The position numbers and the translations under genes were made by a program. The notes beneath the pieces are model-generated. The model worked only from the letters and a program-made list of their open reading frames with translations. It ran no database searches and was not told where the DNA came from. From NCBI GenBank assembly GCA_024236235.1, contig JACKKV010000001.1, forward strand, positions 372,001 to 436,000: a stretch of 64,000 nt of DNA, written 5' to 3'. The DNA is from Novosphingobium sp. (GTDB lineage Bacteria > Pseudomonadota > Alphaproteobacteria > Sphingomonadales > Sphingomonadaceae). Below are positions 17,395 through 25,030 of the stretch, one piece after another (positions within the stretch are counted from its first letter, which is position 1; every line of letters starts with the position of its first letter).

Positions 17395-18174
17395 TCAGAC
17401 AGGCCCAAACCCGTATGCGCGGAAGATCGCCTGGCCTTCCTTCGACAGCAGGAACTGCCGGAACGGCTCTGCCGCCGCAGACTTCGAATTCTTCAACCGC
17501 GCGATCGGATAGGTGATCCGGCGATGGCTGTTTTCAGGAAAGAAATCCACCACCCGCACCCCCTGATCGGCTTTGGCGTCACTGGCATAGACGATCCCCA
17601 GCGGTGCTTCACCCCGGCTCACGAACAACAGGGCCAGCCGCACATTTTCAGCCGGCGCAATCCGCCCGGCGACCGACTTCCACACCTGCAACCGTTCCAG
17701 CGCCTGCCGCGCATAACGGCCAGCCGGAACGCTGTCCGGATCGCCCATCGCCAGCCGTCCCGTGCCCAACGCGCGCGCCAGCCCGAAACCCGTGCCGACA
17801 GACAGGCGGACCGTGCTCTTCACCGGGGCGATCAGCACCAGCCGGTTGCCGAGCAGCGGAGCACGCGTGCCCGCGCGCAGCAAGCCCCTTGCCGCGACGT
17901 GATCCATCCACGCCTCGTCCGCCGAGATCAGCAGATCGGCGGGCGCCCCGGACTCGATCTGGCGGGCCAGCGTGGCCGATCCGGCAAAGGACAGGACCGG
18001 GCGCACATGGCCCTTGCCGACCCAGCGGTCCGCCGCCGCCTGCATCGCTTCCTGAAGGCTGGCTGCGGCCAGCACCGTCGGGGCTCGCTCCTGCGGCGCG
18101 GCCTTCATCGCAACAGGCAGGGCAATGGCAATGCCACCCAGCAACAGCAGCAGCGATAGGATCGTCGCGCGCAC
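17395..18174 (-). CDS. modA: Molybdate ABC transporter substrate-binding protein
   Basis: A 259-residue periplasmic oxyanion-binding protein. VLAAASLQEAM (serine expected to contact molybdate), SFAGSATLARQI and the ADLLISADEAWMD segment are standard ModA motifs. I chose the GTG at 18174 because it leaves a good signal peptide (hydrophobic LSLLLLLGGIAIALP). A TTG at 18219 inside the SDR gene is an alternative. The gene lies 7 bases after the SDR stop and heads modABC. Molybdenum is required by SoxC next door, which gives a plausible reason for the location. Confidence 0.88.
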   Translation of the reverse strand: MRATILSLLLLLGGIAIALPVAMKAAPQERAPTVLAAASLQEAMQAAADRWVGKGHVRPVLSFAGSATLARQIESGAPADLLISADEAWMDHVAARGLLRAGTRAPLLGNRLVLIAPVKSTVRLSVGTGFGLARALGTGRLAMGDPDSVPAGRYARQALERLQVWKSVAGRIAPAENVRLALLFVSRGEAPLGIVYASDAKADQGVRVVDFFPENSHRRITYPIARLKNSKSAAAEPFRQFLLSKEGQAIFRAYGFGPV

Positions 18175-18181
18175 GAAGGGC

Positions 18182-18955
18182 CTATGCCGGACCGCGCAGG
18201 ATTGACTGGCCGCCGTCAATCGTCAGCACCTGCCCCGTCATGTGCCGGGCGGCATCGGAGAGCAGGAAGGCGATGACATTGCCGATATCCTCAGGCTCGG
18301 CGATACGGCGCAGCGGCGTGGTCGCCATCACATTGTCCCTATAGCCGTCCCGCTCCATCAGCTTGCGCACCATGTCAGTCGCCGTTGCACCCGGGCGCAC
18401 TGCATTGATCCTGATGCCCTGCTCCGCCCATTCAATCGCCAGCTGGCGGGCCATCGCCTCCAGCGCGGCCTTGGACATGCCATAGGCGCTGCCGCTCCGG
18501 AAACCGACGCCTGCATTGACTGACGAGACAAGGACCATCGCGCCACCGGCGGGCAAATGCGGCAGGCCATGCCGGGCAAGGCGCAGCGGCCCCGCCACAT
18601 TGGTGTCCATCACGCGCTGGAAACTGTCATCCGCCAGTTCCGTCAGCGGGTCGAAAGTGGGATTGATCGCCGCATTGGCCACCAGCAGGTCAAGCCGCCC
18701 GAAGTGTTCGAGCGTCTTTTGCACCGCTCCGCGGAGATCCTCGTCACGCGCCGCATGGCCAGCGGTGGCCATCGCATCGAAGCCTTCGGAACGCAGCGCC
18801 TGCACCGCCGCTTCGCACCCTTCGGGCTTGCGCGCCATGAGCATCACCCGCCCACCGGCAAGCGCGATCGCGCGGGCCGCTGCAAAGCCGATGCCGCGAC
18901 TGCCCCCGGTAATCAGCGCGACCCGGCCGGTCAGCGCAAAGGCCTGATTGGCCAT
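18182..18955 (-). CDS. Short-chain dehydrogenase/reductase (SDR)
   Basis: A 257-residue classical SDR. The NAD(P)-binding TGGSRGIG (residues 16-23), NAAI and the catalytic serine in SSVNAG with YGMSK are all present; MTGQVLTIDGG closes the fold. The substrate is unknown; this type oxidises or reduces alcohols, ketones or 3-hydroxyacyl-CoAs. It starts 6 bases after the VOC gene and is followed by modA at 7 bases, in the leftward run from the membrane module at 21100. A link to that module is suggested only by this tight packing. Confidence 0.85.
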   Translation of the reverse strand: MANQAFALTGRVALITGGSRGIGFAAARAIALAGGRVMLMARKPEGCEAAVQALRSEGFDAMATAGHAARDEDLRGAVQKTLEHFGRLDLLVANAAINPTFDPLTELADDSFQRVMDTNVAGPLRLARHGLPHLPAGGAMVLVSSVNAGVGFRSGSAYGMSKAALEAMARQLAIEWAEQGIRINAVRPGATATDMVRKLMERDGYRDNVMATTPLRRIAEPEDIGNVIAFLLSDAARHMTGQVLTIDGGQSILRGPA

Positions 18956-18961
18956 CGCCGC

Positions 18962-19342
18962 TCAGTCCATCTTTTTCATGACGCAGAGCTTGTGCCCGTC
19001 AGGGTCGCGCAGATAGGCCAGATAACGCGGAAACGGCGGGTTGGTGCGCACGCCCGGAGGATCTTCGATCGACGTGCCGCCGTTTGCAATGCCCGCAGCG
19101 TGCCACGCATCGCCCTGTTCAGTGCTGTCAACCGCGAAGCCGATCGTGTTGCCATTGGCCGGATTGGCAGGTTCACCATTGATCGGACTGGTGATCATCA
19201 GGATCCCGCCACCGTGGCGATAGACCACGCGCCCGCGCGGATCGACCACACCGGGTTCCGCGCCCAGCTGTTCGAACAGGGCATCGTAAAAGCGCCGGGA
19301 CCGTTCAAGGTCATTCGACCCGATCATGATATGTGTGAACAT
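18962..19342 (-). CDS. VOC family (glyoxalase/dioxygenase-like) protein
   Basis: A 126-residue vicinal-oxygen-chelate fold protein. FTHIMIGSNDLERSRRFYDAL opens the first module and YLRDPDGHKLCVM closes the second, as in glyoxalase I-like and bleomycin-resistance-like proteins. The start at 19342 (ATG before FTHIM) fits the family; an open frame extends 17 codons upstream. Metal ligands are plausible (H in FTHI, E/D later), but the reaction is unknown. It is followed by the SDR at 6 bases, so the two probably act together. Confidence 0.75.
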   Translation of the reverse strand: MFTHIMIGSNDLERSRRFYDALFEQLGAEPGVVDPRGRVVYRHGGGILMITSPINGEPANPANGNTIGFAVDSTEQGDAWHAAGIANGGTSIEDPPGVRTNPPFPRYLAYLRDPDGHKLCVMKKMD

Positions 19343-19436
19343 TGCGGACTCCTGCTCCATCTTCGCTGGCGATGTGAAGACTTTGCAGGACAATGCGAGC
19401 CGAAGCCAGCATCATTTCGGGCGATCAGGCGGCCAG

Positions 19437-19697
19437 CTAGACCCAGCCATGCCCTCCGACGAGCAGCAGCGTGACCACGATGATCCAGATGAAATACATG
19501 ATCAGCCAGTGGCGCTGCGTGTGGCGCGCTTCCATGTAGTGATCCATCACCAGTTCGGCCTTGACCGCCGCGATGAGGAAGATGGCCACCACCACGATCT
19601 GCCGCCCGCTCATCTCCTCGGCGATGAACACCGAGCCGAATGTCAGCGCCATCAGCAGCAGCCAGATGCGCATGGGCATGGAAAGGCGTCGCATCAT
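19437..19697 (-). CDS. NorF-like / cytochrome c oxidase subunit IV-like small membrane protein
   Basis: An 86-residue inner-membrane protein with three predicted helices (about residues 10-26, 31-50 and 64-82). The pattern, including the KAELVMDHYMEAR loop, resembles the prokaryotic subunit IV (CyoD/CtaF/NorF) family. Its start overlaps the stop of the NorE-like gene by four bases (ATGA), so the pair is translationally coupled. In denitrifiers NorE and NorF help assemble or stabilise nitric oxide reductase. No NorB/NorC or oxidase subunit I is in this window, so the partner is unknown. Confidence 0.75.
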   Translation of the reverse strand: MMRRLSMPMRIWLLLMALTFGSVFIAEEMSGRQIVVVAIFLIAAVKAELVMDHYMEARHTQRHWLIMYFIWIIVVTLLLVGGHGWV

Positions 19698-20290
19698 CGG
19701 GCCAGCTCCGTAAGATAGAGCAACGGAAAGATGAACAGCCAGAGAATGTCCACGAAATGCCAGAACAGACCGGTGTTCTCGATCTTCTTGAGGTACAGGC
19801 CCTGCCCCGTTTCCTGGCTGGCGCGGGCGCGGCAATGGGCGATGAAGATCATTCCGGCACAGACATGCAGGAAATGAATGCCGGTGATCAGGAAATAGAA
19901 GGAAAAGAAACTGTTCGTGGCCGGGGATATGCCGGCGGAAATCTTGCCGCTGTATTCGACGATCTTGTTGATCACGAACACGCCGCCCAGCAGCAGCGAA
20001 AAGCTGAGCCAGCGCATCACCGCGCGAGCATCGCCGCGGCGCGTGGCGTGCACACTTTCGGCCACGCACCAGCTGCTGGTGAGCAACGCCACTGTGCTGA
20101 GCAGGGCCACCCACGGGGTCAGGTGATGCTGGGATTCGATAAATATGTCGGGAACGCGATGCCGCTCGCTCAGATAGACCAGGAAGAACATCAGGAAGAC
20201 CAGCATGTCGATAAACACGAAGGTCCAGATGCCGTTCGTTCCCGGCCCCTTTTCGAGAGTCGGATCGCCTGCTGGGTTCAGTTCGGCCAT
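19694..20290 (-). CDS. NorE-like / heme-copper oxidase subunit III family protein
   Basis: A 198-residue membrane protein with about five helices. GTNGIWTFVFIDMLVF at the start and the late GIHFLHVCAGM plus ENTGLFWHFVDILWLFIFPLLYL are hallmarks of subunit III/NorE. Subunit III of aa3 oxidases is longer (about 260 residues, seven helices), so this is the short NorE/caa3-like form. I chose the ATG at 20290. It lies between the unknown membrane protein at 20366-21100 and the NorF-like gene. The absence of a catalytic subunit nearby means it may serve another membrane enzyme. Confidence 0.82.
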   Translation of the reverse strand: MAELNPAGDPTLEKGPGTNGIWTFVFIDMLVFLMFFLVYLSERHRVPDIFIESQHHLTPWVALLSTVALLTSSWCVAESVHATRRGDARAVMRWLSFSLLLGGVFVINKIVEYSGKISAGISPATNSFFSFYFLITGIHFLHVCAGMIFIAHCRARASQETGQGLYLKKIENTGLFWHFVDILWLFIFPLLYLTELAR

Positions 20291-20365
20291 GGTCAGTGCG
20301 CTACTCGTCGCGAAGGCCGCGCCCGCCCGGAGGCGGACGCGGCCCAATGCATGCTGGGGTAATCG

Positions 20366-21100
20366 TCAGGCGACGGCGTAGCCCAGGGCAATCCGCTGTT
20401 CTTCAGGGCTACGATAGACGTGCTTGAGCACATAGATGTTGTAGACGATGAAGTAAGCGAAGAACCAGGTGCCGAAGATGATCCAGTAATTGAACAGGCC
20501 ATCGACCGCGAACGGACCCTCTTTGACGAAGGGCATGAACACCAGCGCGATGAAGCTGGCGCCAATGGCAATCGCCGTCCAGCCGGCCCAAGCGGGCACC
20601 ACCTGCTGACGCTTGTTCAGTACGGTCCAGAGCCCGACCGCGCCCATCTGCATCGTCGTGATCCAGTAAGTGCAGTCGAAGATGATCCAGGTGAACGTAT
20701 GCGTCATCTTGATGATGTCGGGATCGATCTGGCCAGCCAGCAGGGCGCAGGCGCACCAGATGGCGGGGCAGAAAGCCAGCAGCCAGCCGGTCAGCAGGCC
20801 GCCGCCCAGTTCCAGAACGGAGAGCGGCCCCATCGAACCATTCTCGTCACGCATGATCGTGGCCAGCAGCAGCGACCAGATGGCGTAGAGCATGCCGAAG
20901 CTCGCTGCGCCCATCATGCCCACCGCAACGCTGGAATGGCTGTAATACTGGTCCACCAGTTCCTGACCGGTCATGGCCATCATGTTGGGCGGCGGGAAGT
21001 TCCGGCCAAGATAGCCCCAGAAGTAGAAATAACCGAGCACCCAAATGGGGCCGATCCAGGCAAGCCCGCGTTCAATGGCCCGCTTCGTTGATTCATCCAT
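20366..21100 (-). CDS. Unknown polytopic membrane protein
   Basis: This 244-residue protein has about six hydrophobic segments (near residues 15-33, 55-80, 95-120, 130-155, 165-190 and 200-225). I do not recognise a characterised family. It has the feel of a quinol- or oxygenase-associated membrane subunit: it keeps several histidines and aromatic residues (HSSVAV, KMTHTFTWIIFDCTYW) but no heme CxxCH. The ATG at 21100 has GGAGAG upstream. It is first in the leftward run with the NorE- and NorF-like genes, 75 bases upstream of the former, and 186 bases downstream of a TetR gene. Confidence 0.7.
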   Translation of the reverse strand: MDESTKRAIERGLAWIGPIWVLGYFYFWGYLGRNFPPPNMMAMTGQELVDQYYSHSSVAVGMMGAASFGMLYAIWSLLLATIMRDENGSMGPLSVLELGGGLLTGWLLAFCPAIWCACALLAGQIDPDIIKMTHTFTWIIFDCTYWITTMQMGAVGLWTVLNKRQQVVPAWAGWTAIAIGASFIALVFMPFVKEGPFAVDGLFNYWIIFGTWFFAYFIVYNIYVLKHVYRSPEEQRIALGYAVA

Positions 21101-21255
21101 TTCTCGCTCTCCTATCGAGATGGCCTGCAAATCGGCCACGATACTGTATTTGCCCTGCCGGTTGCGGTTGTTGTCGCTATTCAACGGTGGCGGGCGTAAC
21201 CCGGCTGGTCAATTTCGACCGGCTGCTTCTTACCGCATAAAAGAACGCGAGGTAT

Positions 21256-21275
21256 ACTCGGATAGCACTCGGATA
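21256..21275. repeat. Tandem 9-bp repeats, possible TetR-type operator
   Basis: ACTCGGATA occurs at 21256-21264 and again at 21267-21275, 11 bases apart, about one helical turn. A near-palindrome, CGAGGTATACTCG, overlaps the first copy. The site lies in the 186-base gap (21101-21286) between the TetR gene and the unknown membrane protein gene, about 155 bases upstream of the latter. TTCTT-N9-AAGAA lies nearby toward the start. Operator function is inferred from spacing and position only. Confidence 0.4.
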
Positions 21276-21286
21276 CATGCGCTGCT

Positions 21287-21943
21287 TCACGCATCGTCGG
21301 CGACCGGTCCGTCGCGCAGATAGCAATAGACCGTGCGGGCCAGCCGGGTGACGAATTCATCCTCGCCGATCTCGTGGCCGGTCGCAGACAGATATTGCCG
21401 GATGCTGCCTACGAACACCATGTTGAGAAACTGGTGCGTTTCCGAAAGGTCCGGTCGCGGGATCTCGTCTTCATGGTTTTGCAGAAAAATAAGGCTGGTC
21501 CGGTCTATCAGCCGCTCGATCGAATAGATGTCGGCCACATCGCGCAATTCCGGCACGTCATTGACCAGGCGGATGAAAATATCCTGATTGTCGCGATAGC
21601 TTTCGTACAGGCTGCGGATCACTTTCGGCAGGCCCGATGCAAGGGATTCTGAACCGTGCGAGACAAAAATCCGCCGGGCGGCATCGGCCAGACGGCCCGA
21701 ATGACTCTCCAGCAGGGCCAGCGCAATCGCGATCTTGTTGGGAAAATAATCGTAGAAGGAACCAATCCCGGTCCCGGCCCGGCGCGCGATGTCTTCCGTC
21801 GTTGTGCCGTTGAAACCGTGCTGCGAGAACAGCTCCTCAGCGGCGGTAAGCAGCGCGCTGACCGTCGCCTGTGAACGGGCCTGCCGCGGCCGCCGCCGCC
21901 AGCCGCCGCCGGTTTCGCGCTCTGTTTCGGGGCGCATCGCCAT
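21287..21943 (-). CDS. TetR-family transcriptional regulator
   Basis: A 218-residue regulator from the ATG at 21943; a start 11 codons upstream is possible. The N-terminal helix-turn-helix is clear: LLTAAEELFSQHGFNGTTTEDIARRAGTGIGSFYDYFPNK. It is preceded by an arginine-rich tail that may add DNA contacts. The C-terminal ligand domain is divergent and gives no clue to the inducer. It lies upstream of, and codirectional with, the unknown-membrane-protein/NorE/NorF run, the most likely target. The quoted motif is AEELFSQHGFNGTTTEDIAR in its core. Confidence 0.85.
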   Translation of the reverse strand: MAMRPETERETGGGWRRRPRQARSQATVSALLTAAEELFSQHGFNGTTTEDIARRAGTGIGSFYDYFPNKIAIALALLESHSGRLADAARRIFVSHGSESLASGLPKVIRSLYESYRDNQDIFIRLVNDVPELRDVADIYSIERLIDRTSLIFLQNHEDEIPRPDLSETHQFLNMVFVGSIRQYLSATGHEIGEDEFVTRLARTVYCYLRDGPVADDA

Positions 21944-22060
21944 GATCGTCTCAGCCTCGCAGATCCGGCGGGACAAAAAAGCAACCGGGCACCGCCCCGC
22001 AGCATGTACATGCCACGAAACAGCGCCCGATTGCTACACCGCCATGTAGCGGCCGGAGAT

Positions 22061-23173
22061 TCAGGCCCCCGGCAGCTTGATCCGCGGCGCAACTTCCTTG
22101 GCCGCCAGTTCCAGCGAATGGAACCAGGGGGCCGGATCGTCATAGTAATCGTGGCATTCGATCTGCAACGTGCCCCAGCCGCCGCATTTCTCGAACAGGT
22201 GGTTGATCTTTTCGACCACCGTATCGGGCGAACCGACAATGAAAACATTATCGACAAGGAATTCCAGATCGGCCTTCAGCGGGTCGATCCCGGCATCCTT
22301 GGCGAAGCCGTCCATCATGCCGAACCGGCGCCAGATCGGGATAAGGTACCGATCGAAGCAATAGCCGATCGGCCCTTCCATCACCTCTTTCTTGGCTTCG
22401 GCATCAGTATCGCCGACAAACACGGTCTGCGACACGGCATGGCGCGAACGGTCCGGCGTAAAGCCCGCCTTGATGTTGGCTTCGGAATAGGTTTCCCAGT
22501 GCTTCTTCAGCGCATCGAGGCCGGAATAGATGGAAACCGGCTTGAAATTGCGTTCGCCAGCCAGTTTCATCGAAGGCGAATTATAGCTGAATCCGGTGAC
22601 CGCGAATTCAGGGAATTCACCGCCAAACGGCGAATAATTGGCGAGCATGTGTTGCTCGTCTTCTTCCGTTTCGGGCTTTTCTTCCTCGGGGAAGCCGGCG
22701 GTCCAGAATTCACCTTCGTACCAGAAGGGTTCGCGCTTCCATATCTTTTCCATGATGTCGAGCGATTCGCGCACCATCTTGTTCAGGAACGCCGTATCGC
22801 CGCCATTCTTGATACCATGCATATAGGACGCCAGCGGATAGGCGCCTGCGCCGATCCCCATGAAATAGCGGCCTTCAAGGATCTGCGAGAGCCAGCCCAC
22901 CGTCATCGCCAGCTTGGTAGGGTGCTGGTGCGGCAGGATGTGCGCCATCGGCGCGAACTTGATGTTCTGCGTCTGCAGGGCCGCGCCCGCCATGATCAGT
23001 TCGGGGTTCGGAATGTTTTCCCAGATCTGGGATGCGTGTTCCGAAATCATCATGGTAGTGATGCCCGCCTGATCGGCCTGCACCGCGCTCTGCACGCCCC
23101 ATTCAAACGTCTGCCGCGCGGTACGACCGGGCCGCATATAGGGGTGAAAAATGATACCTGTGTCCATTGCCAT
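22061..23173 (-). CDS. Luciferase-like (LLM class) flavin- or F420-dependent oxidoreductase
   Basis: A 370-residue TIM-barrel monooxygenase-type protein. GIIFHPYMRPGRTARQTFEW at the start, the ISEHASQIW segment, MAHILPHQHP and LEGRYFMGIGAGAYP fit the bacterial luciferase/alkanal monooxygenase family near limonene monooxygenase-like proteins. FMNH2 or F420H2 could be the cofactor; cofD and cofE at 41327-45221 make F420 possible. I chose the ATG at 23173 with GGGAGA upstream. It is divergent from a TetR gene across a 177-base gap with a 16-bp palindrome. It resembles the LLM gene at 47803-48870 in layout. Confidence 0.82.
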   Translation of the reverse strand: MAMDTGIIFHPYMRPGRTARQTFEWGVQSAVQADQAGITTMMISEHASQIWENIPNPELIMAGAALQTQNIKFAPMAHILPHQHPTKLAMTVGWLSQILEGRYFMGIGAGAYPLASYMHGIKNGGDTAFLNKMVRESLDIMEKIWKREPFWYEGEFWTAGFPEEEKPETEEDEQHMLANYSPFGGEFPEFAVTGFSYNSPSMKLAGERNFKPVSIYSGLDALKKHWETYSEANIKAGFTPDRSRHAVSQTVFVGDTDAEAKKEVMEGPIGYCFDRYLIPIWRRFGMMDGFAKDAGIDPLKADLEFLVDNVFIVGSPDTVVEKINHLFEKCGGWGTLQIECHDYYDDPAPWFHSLELAAKEVAPRIKLPGA

Positions 23174-23198
23174 GGCAAATTCTCCCAATTGTCAACTT

Positions 23199-23214
23199 TA
23201 AGCCACTTGGCTTA
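23199..23214. promoter_or_regulatory. Palindromic operator candidate, LLM/TetR divergent region
   Basis: TAAGCC-ACTT-GGCTTA is a perfect 6-bp inverted repeat with a 4-base centre. It lies 26 bases upstream of the luciferase-like gene start and 137 bases upstream of the divergent TetR start. Size and symmetry suit a TetR dimer. The rest of the 177-base gap (23174-23350) shows no gene. Confidence 0.5.
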
Positions 23215-23350
23215 GATATGCGAAGGCGCGGCAGAGAGTCAAGCAGAGTCTACGCCCGCGTTGATAAAAAGAGTTTCTCCGGCGCAGAGGGGCTTCCCTT
23301 GGTCGGATGTTGCAGCCACTATCCAACGGAAATGACAAGAGGGGGACATA

Positions 23351-24001
23351 TTGTCTGAGCGCAAGGCAAGGCCGGATGACCAGGTTGACAGCCGGACCAG
23401 AATTATCCTTGCCGCCGAAATCCTGTTTGCGCGCGAGGGGATCGACGGCGTTTCCCTGCGCCGGATCGCTGCGGTCGCCGGGCAGAAAAACCATCACGCC
23501 GTTCAATATCACTTCGGCACGCGCGACGGGCTGGTCCAGGCCATTTTCGACTATCGCATGGAACAGATGGACGAACGTCGGCTGACCATGTTTGCCGAGG
23601 CCGAACGCGATGGACGGATCGGAGACCCGCGCATCATCGTCGAGGTGATCCTCCTGCCGCAGATCGCATTGATCGACCGTTTCGGTGATCACAGCTACGC
23701 CAATTTCCTGTGCCAGTATCTGCTGCGCAATTCCGATGCGGAATTCGGCCGGTTCGGCGGCAACCTGCCGCCGGGCCTGCAGCGGGCATTGACCATGCTG
23801 CGCCAGCGGCTCGATTTTCTGAGCGACAGCGCCGCTCAGCGGCGGCTGATTACCGTCTGCTTCATGTTCCTCAACCTGCTGGCGGTCTATACGCGCGACC
23901 TGGAATCAGGCCGCGCGAGCGAGGATTTCGACGAAGCCCTAGAGGACACGATCCGCCAGATCGTCGCGGCCCTCTTCCTGCCGGTCAGGCAGGAGGGCTG
24001 A
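23351..24001 (+). CDS. TetR-family transcriptional regulator
   Basis: A 216-residue regulator starting at TTG, with GAGGGGG nine to ten bases upstream. The DNA-binding domain (residues about 15-60) is standard: ILAAEILFAREGIDGVSLRR, then AVQYHFGTRDGLVQAIFDYR. The HHAVQYHFG variant is shared with the TetR at 51549-52226, so the two belong to one subfamily. The likely target is the divergent luciferase-like gene. It converges on the mitofilin-like gene with six bases between stops, where GCCCCGC-TT-GCGGGGC (24012-24027) could form a hairpin. Confidence 0.85.
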   Translation: MSERKARPDDQVDSRTRIILAAEILFAREGIDGVSLRRIAAVAGQKNHHAVQYHFGTRDGLVQAIFDYRMEQMDERRLTMFAEAERDGRIGDPRIIVEVILLPQIALIDRFGDHSYANFLCQYLLRNSDAEFGRFGGNLPPGLQRALTMLRQRLDFLSDSAAQRRLITVCFMFLNLLAVYTRDLESGRASEDFDEALEDTIRQIVAALFLPVRQEG

Positions 24002-24007
24002 CGGCCC

Positions 24008-24955
24008 TCAGGCCCCGCTTGCGGGGCTGAGCTGTTCCACCTTGTTGCCACGCCCGTCGCGCAGATCACGTGGTTCCAGCACTGCCGTGGTCTCGATCAG
24101 GTCAAGTGCCGCCTGCGCCCCCGCGAACCGTTCAGCCGAAACCAACCAGTCCTTTGCCTCCGGGGCGCCCGGCATGTTGCGCACTTCGGCCATCGCAGCC
24201 TCGATCCGCCCGCTTTCAAGAAACAGGCGCGCACGTTCAAGCCGTCGCAAGGGCGCGGGCGACGGCGCGCTTTCACGGCGTATCACGAACAAGCCATTGA
24301 CCTCGCGCTTGATGCGCGACCAGGCGCCTTCATCTTCCGGTGCCTTGGTCAGTTGCGGGCCGAGCCCTTCCAGCCGCGCCAGCAACTGGTCCAGCGTAAC
24401 TGGCTCGCGCGAAAATTCGATCACCGTGCGCACCGCATTGGGCCGCGCATCGCCGAAGCGCAGCCGCAGCTGATCGGCCAGATAGCCAAGCGGGGCACCG
24501 CGTTCGATCGCGCGGCGCGTGGCGAAGGCGATCAACAGGCCTTCAGCGCGCGCGGCGTTGCCCGCCGCCGCCTGCGCCTGAAGGTCGAGCCGGGCCAGCC
24601 GTTGTTCGAGCCCGGCAAGCCGCTGGTCGAATCCGCCTTGCGCCTGGGCGACTTTTTCGACCACTTCGACAGCTTCTTCGACCGCGTCTCCGGAAACTTC
24701 GGCGAGTTTCATCGCCTCGCTGTCGACGGCAGTATCACCCGTCGCCTCATCCCCGGAAATGGCAGGCAGGATCGGGCCGTCGTCCGCACCCCCGCCCAAC
24801 GCACCGAAACTGCCGCCGCGCGAGACAAACCAGCCTACTGCCGCCGCGCCCAGCAGAAAGGCAGCGGTGAACATCAGTATCGCGTCGCGCAGGCGCAACC
24901 GCAGCCGGGGCTTCCCATTGTCCTGATTTTGTTCAGCGAAGTCTTCTTCCGCCAT
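24008..24955 (-). CDS. Mitofilin/HemX-like membrane protein
   Basis: A 315-residue protein with a short charged N-terminus, one membrane helix (about residues 26-46) and a long periplasmic part. A low-complexity acidic region is followed by a coiled-coil-like stretch (FDQRLAGLEQRLARLDLQAQ) and an alpha-helical C-terminal domain. Proteins of this shape lie downstream of hemD in alphaproteobacteria and are annotated as mitofilin-like, related to eukaryotic Mic60. A role in inner-membrane shaping is inferred from the family. It starts 75 bases after hemD and is probably in the hemC-hemD transcript. Confidence 0.75.
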   Translation of the reverse strand: MAEEDFAEQNQDNGKPRLRLRLRDAILMFTAAFLLGAAAVGWFVSRGGSFGALGGGADDGPILPAISGDEATGDTAVDSEAMKLAEVSGDAVEEAVEVVEKVAQAQGGFDQRLAGLEQRLARLDLQAQAAAGNAARAEGLLIAFATRRAIERGAPLGYLADQLRLRFGDARPNAVRTVIEFSREPVTLDQLLARLEGLGPQLTKAPEDEGAWSRIKREVNGLFVIRRESAPSPAPLRRLERARLFLESGRIEAAMAEVRNMPGAPEAKDWLVSAERFAGAQAALDLIETTAVLEPRDLRDGRGNKVEQLSPASGA

Positions 24956-25030
24956 GGCTTCCGCCCCGTCCTTTCCGGTTTGCGCCGCTGAGTGGCTGGG
25001 CGCCGGAGATGGTTTGCGATCCTCGCCGGT

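Noticed and set aside
18175..18219. TTG start for modA at 18219
   Set aside because: Would overlap the SDR gene and place a polar stretch with cysteine before the signal helix; the GTG at 18174 gives a normal signal peptide.
18956..19436. Molybdenum cofactor riboswitch for modABC
   Set aside because: modA has only 7 bases before it and is embedded in a gene run; the gaps at 18956-18961 and 19343-19436 are too short for the known structure, and no matching hairpins were seen.
20366..21100. Ammonia/methane monooxygenase subunit C
   Set aside because: Considered because of the multi-span membrane character, but no subunit A/B genes are adjacent and no metal-binding AmoC/PmoC motif was recognised.
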